Source of the DNA: Ostrinia nubilalis
Lineage: Eukaryota; Arthropoda; Insecta; Lepidoptera; Crambidae
Assembly: GCF_963855985.1 (NCBI RefSeq)
Contig: NC_087098.1
Coordinates: 14,528,501 to 14,592,500 of the forward strand
Direction: 5' to 3'
Length of the DNA: 64,000 bases
The translations under genes were made by a program, and so were the position numbers. Each line of letters starts with the position of its first letter. The stretch's first letter is position 1. Shown one piece after another: positions 47,896-57,533 of the stretch. Under the pieces are notes generated by a model that worked only from the letters and a program-made list of their open reading frames with translations, did no database searches and had not been told where the DNA came from.

Positions 47896-48374
47896 TGTTA
47901 CGGTCAAAGTGATAAATGTGAAAATTATGAATAATCGCCGGTTATTATGAATAATTACCGCATGATTTGGTAAATGTGATTAATTTGAGGTCATTTATGT
48001 GTGTATAAAACTAAATAGGCGGCTTAGGGGTGGCCCAAGGGCCACCCCCGCCGCACCTTAACCTATTTTTCACTTTAAATCAAAACATTATGTTATAGGC
48101 ATTATGGAAAAGTAATATTATGCAAGAAACATTCCAATCTCATTATGCCAAATTATATTAATATATGATATCAAAACGTTCAAAAGTTTGGCTGTACACG
48201 AGCACGTACACAAGATGTTGTTCTATTTTATGAAATTTGTTAGTACTAAGGTTGAATTATTAAATAATCACTGTTAAATGTGATTAATTTATCACTTTTA
48301 CCGCGACTGTCGGTAATTATTCATAATAACCGGTTATTATTAATAATTTTCAATTTATCACATTAACCGTAACA
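47896..48374. mobile_element. 479-bp MITE inserted in satellite unit 2, TTTA duplication
   Basis: It begins TGTTACGGTCAAAGTGAT and ends with the near reverse complement (ATCACATTAACCGTAACA), with inverted similarity over 60 bp or more. TTTA flanks both sides (47892-47895 and 48375-48378), while uninterrupted units carry it once in GTGTTTACAC. The core has a strong GC hairpin at 48027-48048 (GGGGTGGCCC, AA, GGGCCACCCC). No ORF. The family is unassigned. Confidence 0.88.
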
Positions 48375-49863
48375 TTTACACTGAGATGCAAGCACTGATG
48401 AGATATGCACCTGCTGTGTCTTGGGATTGAAGACCATTTTGTTTGAATTTTTTTTGTAAAAAACATTGGTCGGATAATCCTGGTCTATTATCTTATCTCG
48501 CCATCGGACATGAGCTTCGGGACATTTCGACCCCGTGACCCCACGGCGCGATTATCGGCAGATCGACCCCCTTGCATTTGTTTAGTGCACGCGAAATTTT
48601 GAACAACGGTTTACATGGTCAGATCGGGAGCAGCGAATAAAGTGAGAATGTTTCAGTGTTTTAACCGAGATTCAAGCACTGATGAGATATGCACCTGCTG
48701 TGTCTTGGAATTGAAGACCAATTTGCTTGAATTTTTTTGTAAAAAAACACTGGTCGGATAATCCTGGTCTATAATCTTATCTCGCCATCGGACATGAGCT
48801 TCGGGACATTTCGACCCCGCGACCCCGCGGCGACACGACGCGACTATCGGCAGATCGACCCCCTTGCATTTGTTTAGTGCACGCGAAATTTTGAACAACG
48901 GTTTACATGGTCAGATCGGGAGCAGCGACTAAAGTGAGAATGTTTCAGTGTTTTAACTGAGATGCAAGCACTGATGAGAGTACCTGCTGTGTGTCTTGGA
49001 CTTGAAGACCATTTTGCTTGAATTTTTTTGTAAAAAAACACTGGTCGTTTAATCCTGGTCTTATAATCTTATCTCGCCATCGGACATGAGCACTTCGGGA
49101 CATTTCGACCCCGCGACCCCGCGGCGACACGACGCGACTATCGGCAGATCGACCCCCTTGCATTTGTTTAGTGCACGCGAAATTTTGAACAACTGTTTAC
49201 ATGGTCAGATTGAGCAGTGACTAAAATGAGAATTTTTCAGTGTTTACACTGAGATGCAAGCACTGATGAGATATGCACCTGCTGTGTGTCTTGGGATTGA
49301 AGACCATTTTGCTTTAAATTTTTTGTAAAAGACACTGGTCGGATAATCCTGGTCTATAATCTTATCTCGCCATCGGACATGAGCACTTCGGGACATTTCG
49401 ACCCCGCGACCCCGCGGCGACACGACGCGACTATCGGCAGATCGACCCCCTTGCATTTGTTTAGTGCACGCGAAATTTTGAACAACGGTTTACATGGTCA
49501 GATCGGGAGCAGTGACTAAGTGAGAATGTTTCAGTGTTTTAACCGAGATGCAAGCACTGATGAGATATGCACCTGCTGTGTGTCTTGGGATTGAAGACCA
49601 TTTTGCTTGAATTTTTTTGTAAAAAAACACTGGTCGGATAATCCTGGTCTATAATCTTATCTCGCCATCGGACATGAGCTTCGGGACATTTCGACCTCGC
49701 GGCGACACGACGCGACTATCGGCAGATCGACCCCCTTGCATTTGTTTAGTGCACGCGAAATTTTGAACAACGGTTTACATGGTCAGATTGAGCAGTGACT
49801 AAAGTGAGAATGTTTCAGTGTTTTAACTGAGATGCAAGCGAGGTAGAGAAGTGCGCACTGTAA

Positions 49864-49981
49864 GGCTGAGTTGCACCATCTTACTTTAACTTTAACAAAC
49901 ATCAAAAATCTGTCAAATTCCATACGAAATACACCGGTCATCGTTATAGTTACGGTTAATGTTTGGTGGTGCAACTCAGCC
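49864..49981. mobile_element. Palindromic MITE, copy G
   Basis: 118-bp near full-length copy immediately right of the satellite array, GGCTGAGTTGCACCATCTTA to GGTGGTGCAACTCAGCC. Confidence 0.87.
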
Positions 49982-52900
49982 AGGTCTTGGCAATGTAGAT
50001 TGATCCATCTTGTTTGTCCAAATAGCTCTGCGATGCATGATGCATTTTAATGTGACAGTACTTACTTTTACTTAATCTTACACAATCCCCTGAAGCAAGT
50101 AATAAACAGATAGATGGATGGATATTAGATAGATGGGGTGGGGATGCATTTTTTAATGCAAGTTACAGATTATTTAATTAATTATAATTGCACAATTAAT
50201 TAAATAATCTGTAATAACGTGACAAGTCCATGTAACTCTATCATCCGTGTCTTGTTCTATTGTCTATGTCCGAAATAATAAATATTTGCATTAATTGCTT
50301 GAAATAATGTTTGTTTGAGTAATAGCATAGATAATATATTACATAATTGGCTCTACCATTCGCCAAACTTATTTTTTTAGTCAAATTCACAAAACTGAGT
50401 CGTGGTCACAAATCAGTCGGATCGTGACATGCAAGTGTCACCTTATTAATGCGCCCTCTGTAATCTGTCTTGTGAAATCCCGAATTGTGTCCACTTTCTT
50501 CTGCCCGTTTGCTAAAATACAGTTCTCCACAAGATAAAAATTGTGCACAATGTAGCTTGATACCATTGTGAGAGAGTCAAAAGTGAAATGGACTTCATGT
50601 GTGCACTGTACAGAAGCACTGGCAGGCAGAATGTCTGTAGGCTGAGGAAAAAAAAATAAAAGACTGACGAAAAAGTATCGAGTCGGTGTGTTTCAATCAG
50701 CCAGTGTGTTTATTATTTACGTTCTTAAAAAAAATTCAAATTCGAAAACTGAATTCTTTTTTTATTTTATACAATTCAGCCAGATATGACTCACAAACCA
50801 ACATATAATTTTGTGTATGTATTAGGATTTAAGTACATAATGCGTTAACCTACTATGTACTCGTATAAGTATGTGTTTACAAAAAAAAGTTACTAACTTT
50901 GTTTAGTTATTATGAAGTATGTGTGTGTATAGGTAACGTATGCATATGCCTGCAGTTTATGTAAAATCCCCAGTATTTTCGTCACGAAACTTAAAAAATA
51001 TATTCCATTATATCCACCATTGTCTATAGCATAACGGTTAAAGTATTTTAAGGCTTTAACAATATTGTGTTCAATTAAACCGAAAGACACGGCGCGGGGT
51101 TTCCATGGAATTCGGCGTGCGCGCGGCGTTGTCCCGTTGTCAATAAAACCCATATAAATTGCCTGCACAAAACTGAATTTGAATATAATAGCGGATCCTA
51201 TGGGTCCTTTTTAACCGAAGGTACGTCCCTGTCCGATTATATTGTAAGCAAATTATCTCGGAAGATCTGGCAAGCGGCTTGATAATATGTACTTTTTTGG
51301 GTATTTTATTAGTTTTGAAAACATTTAGATTTTGATGTTGGACGATTGCGATCTAAGATCGATAAGTTTCTATCGAGCGATATCGATTTATATCGATAAA
51401 AAGTATAGTTTTGTTTGAGATTGCACACAATTTCTTTACGTCATAATAATAAAATATACATTTCAATCAATTATTTTTCAGATCTTTCAGGTATGTATGT
51501 ATGTACTTATAATAAATAAACTTTTTTTATCAACATATTTTGGAATGAATGCATCCTATGACCTAACAAAAAATTAAATAACCAACGATGGTTGCCCAAT
51601 ATTTATTCTATCGAGCGTTATTTTCCAATGTTTGCTTTATTTATTCCGCTTACAATTTTCACGCGGGATCGCCCATTTTAATTCGTAATTGGATTCTGTG
51701 CCGATTCAATTATATTGACAAAATTGTTATTTGCCCCGAGTGACACGTGCGTGCAATAAAAATACGAGTTAATGCATTCATGAAATATATTTTCAACAAA
51801 GATGAACGAATTAAAAATTTTGTTGGTACCTCTTACCTATTTTATTTGGGTTGTAGAAACCTTTGACCAATGATCTGAGTTTAAAGAACTTACTTGAGAA
51901 CAATAATAACCTAGAGTATAGTGACAGGTTCCTCACTTTACTCCTTGATAAAAAAGGTACCTAGGTAGTTCATGAGATGCATCTAAAATATATCATTTTA
52001 GTCCTTAAAACTCAGTACCTACTTTTCACATAGCTGGATCAGGTGCTTTAAATCAATATTGAGTCATCATGTAGGCACTAAAGCTACCTATAACTACTTT
52101 TAATGATGAAGAAAATCTATTGAGTAGGTATTTACGTTTTGACAGCTTGAAAAGGTACATTAAATTTGATTGTAGTTTAAACTATAAATTACTATCTAAA
52201 TAAGGCTCTACATTAATCAAAATCAGTACTATTCCAGTCACATAAAATCGGAATCTCTTAAAATTTTCATCTTTTGTTTTTGGCCCGACCATAAAGCAAT
52301 CAGCGCGGCGCGAATTGGCCATAGACGAAAGCAGACGAGCAGTCCCGGATAGGCGCGGGACGCGGGACGCATCGATACGCGTCCCGGGTGCAAATGGGCC
52401 TGCCTCGGACACGCATCGCCCCCGTGGGGTTTATACTGGACGTTGTCGCGTTTATTAAAAAAAAAGTTTTGAAAAAAGAGTTTTCTTCTCTGTTACGATG
52501 GGTTCACTATTAACCAAGTTTGGATCATCGTGGCTTTGGCAGCTTCATGATGATCTAACTTTCTTACCTATGTTGGGAGCATGCACTGACAAACTTTCAG
52601 CTTTTATAAAATAAGTAAGGTCTGGCGTTCACTGGCTCTTGCTCTATAAATATCTACGTGTAAATCATAATATTATCATGTTTAAAGAAAACATAACCCT
52701 CCTTCTGGCGCAGTCGGGTAAAAAGGCTGATCTTTTGCGCTGGTGAAAAAATTACATAAGGTGTGTAAAAACATAAATTATGGACCTATATGAAGCTTAA
52801 TTACTAATTAGCATCCATCAGACCAGACCACTACTGAACATAGAAATGTGACCATTCCTTTTATCCTGCATCCTTTTATCCGCCTGCATAATTTTTGTAT

Positions 52901-53902
52901 TCTAGCCTATGCAGAACTATTTAATTCTCCAGTTTTGCATATCGAACATTGCAGTTGCTATGACACAATTCGGAGATGGCGATTCTCTATGTGCAAGCTA
53001 GTCTCTATGATTGCACCCAGAGTCGCCTCGTGAGAACGCACCTCGCCACGCGTCGCCGCGTCAACATCGGCCATTTCGAAATCGAATAAAATTACTCGAA
53101 CGCAAAATTACGAGAAAATTAAATTCGATGCGACGACAGCGAGTGACGTGCGCGAATTACGACTGAATAAATATTTAATTTAAATGTACGCTTTGTGCAG
53201 TCGATGCGTGATTTTTGTAGCTATTGAAGTGTCAAACGGGCCAATTTAAAAGAGAAGTATCTCTGTTTGTGTTGCAACTATTTGAGCTTTGTTCGCGTTG
53301 TTTATTAAAGTTTTGCGAGTTGTCGCTGAAGTTTTTAACGCTGGAGCATATTGATGGAAAAGTTCAACAGAAGCCTATACAATTCTGTACTACATGTTGA
53401 TTCAAGCCCCTGCCTCAATTCAATATGTTTCATAGTGTGTGTTACCTGGAGATTTAAAATGTACTCTCTAATATAATAAAGTTGTACCAGTTGTGCGTAA
53501 TTTTGAACTTAGCTCATTCTATCATTGTATAGATCAACATTACACATTAAATTCTTTTGTGTACAAGACAAAATTGTATGTTTTAAAGCTTTTAAATTCA
53601 GTCTCTAATAAAAATAATTGAGTTTTATATCTTTATGTCAATTTGTACAAATTGAATCAATATGTTCGATATCTCGTAGTATTCAGTCAAATTGGCAATA
53701 AAATGCGCACCACCGGAATCCTTCGAAACGACGCTTTACGAGCTCTTGTAAATCAACAGACGAATAAAACTTTTACAATGTAGGTAGATAGTTATTTGAT
53801 TTTATTACGCGTGAGTAAATAAGAGATACATTTATATTACATCGTCTATTACGAGTATTGCTATAATTGCAATAGTTGCATATGTAAGTTTGCAAGTAAG
53901 TA
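49982..53902. other. AT-rich non-coding DNA with possible regulatory clusters
   Basis: 51350-51405 has clustered ATCGAT/TATCGATA sites. 52300-52440 and 53030-53150 are CG-dense. No gene recognised. Confidence 0.5.
50163..50214. repeat. Perfect hairpin, 21-bp arms
   Basis: TTACAGATTATTTAATTAAT-type arms 50163-50183 and 50194-50214 are exact complements with a 10-base loop. AT-rich, so less surprising than the other hairpins. Confidence 0.9.
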
Positions 53903-53904
53903 TA

Positions 53905-54038
53905 CAGTCAGCGTCAAATATTTCCTGACACCCAAAGTAGTCAAAAAGTTCGCAACATGTCTTTGTTACAATTGGAATAAGGTTGTGTTGTCAACTTTTT
54001 GGCCACTTTAGATGTCACTATCTATTTGGCACTGACTG
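53905..54038. mobile_element. CAGTCAG MITE, copy 1
   Basis: 134-bp element, CAGTCAGCGTCAAATATTTC at the left and its imperfect complement at the right, flanked by TA (53903-53904 and 54039-54040). Same family as 55920-56050. Confidence 0.85.
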
Positions 54039-55077
54039 TACCTGTAGTTTGAAGGTTCTCTACAAATCTTGACAAGTTATACCTACTTACCGATATAAAG
54101 AACGACTTTGAATATTACATTTTAAAATTTTAGAATTACACTTAAAAACATAAATATTTTATTAAAAAGCTTGTTGTTTATTGCGTTTTTCCCAAAAATC
54201 ACTTTCGTTAGCACATTCCAGTTGAATATCATTTTAATTACTTGTTTAATTAAAGCGAAACTTAATTTTATTCAGAGACACAAACTGTAAGACACATTTA
54301 ATACACATTTCACCGTTTTGTAACCGATAGCGGCGCCGTAAAGCGTAATTGCTATATTATCGGCGTTTAAAAAGTGAATTTTGTTTAAAAACAACATTAA
54401 ACCGGCGGTTTACGATAAGCAACTATTAGGTATTAACGAGCAAGAGTCGGGGGCAATTAATGTTATTTTTAAGTAGAATTAAAACGGTAGCAAAGTTGCG
54501 TAAGCGCTGGACGAATTGACTGCGTAAATGCATATGCAATGCGATTGTGTGTGATAACGTGGTGTAAGGGTAAGGTTGTAGCGGATTGTAATATTCACAC
54601 ATTATCGTTGGCTTTTCTTCTATGACAGACGATTAAAGCAGTGTCATGCCGCAATTTTGGTGACTGTTGTGTCGCGTGAATAAGACCTCTCCAACTTTTC
54701 CCGAAGAAGGTGACGAAGGAGAAAAAGGGACACATATGCAAAAGTCAGGCCTCCATGACCCATTTAGTTGGGTGTGTAGACTTTTGCCTACAATCTCTAT
54801 CTTTAAAAGTTAAAATTAACAGGGCTATGAAAAAAATTTTTTTTTTAATTCAGTGATTCGTCTTAAAATCGGGATGAGAGAGTCGTGGGAAATATCGGAT
54901 TACTAGAGAATCGCTATTCGCATGCACTCCGTCGTCACCAGTTAGTGCCTCTACAATGTTACATTCTGTATCGAGTCCCGATCGTAATTGGTTTGCTGCG
55001 TCCCCAAGTTACTAGCTAAATACTTAATATTATAGAATTATTAATTTTAGATAAGAAAACCATGAATTTACACTAGG

Positions 55078-55147
55078 ATACTGGCACTCGTGTTCACAAA
55101 CTGCTGCTTCACTTATGCAAGCGTCGTTTGTGAATACGGGTGTGAGT
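55078..55147. mobile_element. MITE with GTATTCACAAAC termini, copy 2 (short)
   Basis: About 70 bp: GGCACTCGTGTTCACAAAC ... GTTTGTGAATACGGGTGTGA. Same family as 33922-34074 with most of the interior missing. Confidence 0.65.
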
Positions 55148-55620
55148 TTCTTGTGCTGTTCATTCTCTCGGAACATAAAAATTTGGACCACTCGTGACTC
55201 TAAATGATTAAAAAGTTGTAAACTGCTACCGAATTTAACGTGAACTTGTGATACGCAACAGCAAGTTTCCTTGATTTCGTTAAGTTAACATGCAATTTAA
55301 CTACATAATTGTATCAACTTTGAACGACAAATAAACCCCAGAGGTTTGATTACCATTAATTAGGAGAAGAAGAAGTAATTTTTCACCACATAGATGTTGC
55401 TGCATTCAGTCTAATTCTTTCAGTCATTTGATTCTTGTTATGTGGTAAAATAATGAAACTGCCTAATTTATACAAACGTTATCCCAAAATAAGGTAGTAA
55501 AAGAAGACATATAAAACAGCTTGGTAAAGCTAAAGATGGCTGCCTGGCTTGGTGATTCGCGTACCGAACTAGTCGAGTATTGTAATTAAAACTATGAGCA
55601 CGAAAACCGTTCAAAGAAGC

Positions 55621-55746
55621 ATCATCATCATTTCAGCTACAGGATATCCACTGCTGAACATAGGCCTCCCCCAATGATTTCCAGACTGACCGGTTAGTAG
55701 CGGCGTGCATCCAGCGCCTTCCTACCTTGATGAGGTCGTCTTTACG
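55621..55746 (-). pseudogene. LINE 3'-end relic, minus strand
   Basis: The plus strand starts CATCATCATCATTTCAGCTA and continues through CCACTGCTGAACATAGGCCT to GCATCCAGCGCC and GATGAGGTCGTC. It is the reverse complement of the tail plus the last ~60 bp of coding sequence, and is among the best preserved relics here. Confidence 0.75.
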
Positions 55747-55919
55747 CATACATTCAGAAAAAAATACCTTTAATTTGTATAGAAATTCGACCAACTCTGT
55801 GTCACCTTGTCTCTAGTTTTGTACAGACGGCAAAACACTAGCAATACTAGTATGTTATGCAGTTGTAATAGAGGTTATTTCGGAACAACCTGTATAGTCT
55901 GATGTGCTTGCTGCCTGTA

Positions 55920-56050
55920 CAGTCAGTGTCAAATAATTCGTGACACCTAAAGTAGCCAATAAGTTCGCACGTCTTTGTTACAATTGAAAAAAAGTTGTGT
56001 CATCAAATTTGTGGCCACTTTAGGTGTCACGAACTATTTGAGGGTGACTG
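55920..56050. mobile_element. CAGTCAG MITE, copy 2
   Basis: 131-bp copy with better preserved arms (GTGACACCTAAAGTAGCCA, and TGGCCACTTTAGGTGTCAC). TA flanks at 55918-55919 and 56051-56052. Confidence 0.87.
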
Positions 56051-56257
56051 TACCTACGTTCTGCCCAGCGACAAAGTTCTTGACGAGACAGTAATAAAAG
56101 TTACACAATCCAATCCCAAGTTCGCAGATAACCGTAGTCTCTGGAGGCCGATCGGAAAAATGAGCTGAAGTTGTTTGCCCTCTTGTTATGACATGAAGGG
56201 TATATTATTATGGATAGGCATGAATGTCATAAGGTCAATGATAGGAGGGAACCGGCT

Positions 56258-56277
56258 ACTGGGACCGCGGTCCCAGT
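56258..56277. repeat. 20-bp perfect palindrome
   Basis: ACTGGGACCGCGGTCCCAGT is its own reverse complement, unusually GC-rich for this neighbourhood. Confidence 0.9.
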
Positions 56278-56869
56278 CGCTGTATCTATTGAATCATTAT
56301 TCTTGCAACGGCTTGAGCTATTGCTTAATTATAAGCTCATTCGTTTTTAATGTTATCACCTAACTAGCTTTCTCTTAAATCAGAAGTTCGAAACCTAAGT
56401 ACTAAACTGTTTAACTTGAATCCAATGACTTGAATGTCTTCGCAGTTCGGAAGTACTCCCATCTGTTGCTTTGACGTATTACTTAGTTGAAGAAGAATAA
56501 TAATGGTAATGGTCATTTAGTAGTGATACGGTCACTGAGGCTTCACTTTCCAAAGAGAACATCGTCACTTGTCACACCCACCCTTATTTACCAAACAACG
56601 TGCGTTGCAGGTCCCAATTTTAATTTCCACACAATCAGTGTTACTCTCAATTGATCGATAAATCACCGGGTCCCGCGCAGGTAATTGGTTATTCAGATTC
56701 GGCGCAGCCCGCGGCGCGCACTAAACTAAGAGCCAAAGCACACGATGCGTTGCGGCGGCGGTGCGACTCCGGAGCGGTGTCGCTGCGTCGTCTTAAGGTC
56801 TATAAGTCCAAGATGGGCTGCAGACTGCAACTGCAGGCGACACTGTCACTGCGGCAAGCGGCTGCGGTC

Positions 56870-57124
56870 ACCGCAGTAAAAAGAAAAAGTCAAAGAAACC
56901 GTGGTGGCTTGCAGTTTGCGGTCTGCGACCATCTTGGACTTCTAGGGGAGACCGAGGAGAGTTGACACATTGACGATTTTTTGAAACTTATTAACTACTA
57001 GCGAGCTCGTAACAGTGCGCGCTTTTTAGTTCAAGTCTCGAGCTAACAAATATTCTATTATATGACCGCAGTAAAAAGAAAAAGTCAAAGAAACCGTGGT
57101 GGCTTGCAGTTTGCGGTCTGCGAC
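56870..57124. repeat. Partial direct duplication of 60-72 bp within the host element
   Basis: A 60-bp stretch at 56870-56929 recurs exactly at 57065-57124, offset by 195 bp. The match continues for 12 bp beyond the Pao insertion (56930-56941 against 63787-63798). The second copy is the one Pao entered. Confidence 0.85.
57120..57124. repeat. Pao target-site duplication (left)
   Basis: GCGAC abuts the LTR here and is repeated at 63782-63786. The unoccupied copy of the target at 56925-56929 has it once, confirming a 5-bp duplication. Confidence 0.92.
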
Positions 57125-57335
57125 TGTACACACCCCAGGTCCAGTCGAGGGAATGCTAGGCTAAATAAAAGCCAACTTCGCAAACAACGGTATATTGTTC
57201 CAAAGATAGTTGATTTCATACAAACAGATTTTACTATATAAAGGGCCCTCCGAATACTTCACTTGCGAGAGCTAAGTAAGCACAGCGCCATCTATTGGTA
57301 GTTTTACGAACTTTGTTCTTGTAAACACTTGTACA
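57125..57335 (-). repeat. 3' LTR of the Pao element
   Basis: This downstream LTR is 211 bp and identical by eye to 63571-63781. The sequence just inside it is only weakly purine-rich in element sense, so the polypurine tract is not sharply defined. Confidence 0.95.
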
Positions 57336-57533
57336 TTAACTGCCCGCCAAGGACAAATTGATATAATTGTCCTTATAAAAGAAATTAAAAAAATACCTTA
57401 TCAAAATGTCGCGCTAAAATAGAATTTATCTTTGCTGGGCTTACAAAATAAAACAATTACAAAGTAATATAAACCGAAAAACTAAAAAACAAGTTTAAAA
57501 TATAAACAGAAAACTTAAATAATAAATGTAAGT

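Larger units (their letters stand above)
46900..49838. repeat. Tandem array of seven ~291-bp units
   Basis: The anchor CTTATCTCG occurs at 46918, 47717, 48492, 48776, 49068, 49361 and 49656. Simple neighbours are 284, 292, 293 and 295 bp apart. The two long intervals (799 and 775 bp) become about 291-292 bp after removing one MITE each. Each unit has a GC-rich segment (CATCGGACATGAGC, then a GCGACACGACGCGACTATCG block) followed by an AT-rich segment. Units are highly similar; small deletions mark units 3 and 7, and unit 1 is the most diverged and defines the left edge. Short minus-strand frames recurring in successive units are a by-product of the repeat and not genes. Confidence 0.93.
54041..55917. 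other. AT-rich non-coding DNA
   Basis: 54290-54600 mixes AATTAAT cores with ATGCATATGCAAT and CG-rich words, a texture seen in some conserved non-coding elements, but no conservation data are available. Otherwise only the small MITE at 55078-55147 and the LINE relic at 55621-55746. Confidence 0.45.

Noticed and set aside
48653..49456. Repeated short minus-strand frames with a shared RSAHVRWRDKI-like segment
   Set aside because: They recur because the 291-bp satellite unit recurs; length and start vary with each unit's indels.
46900..49838. CRISPR-like array
   Set aside because: Units are ~291 bp and contiguous, without short repeats and unique spacers, and the DNA is eukaryotic in character.
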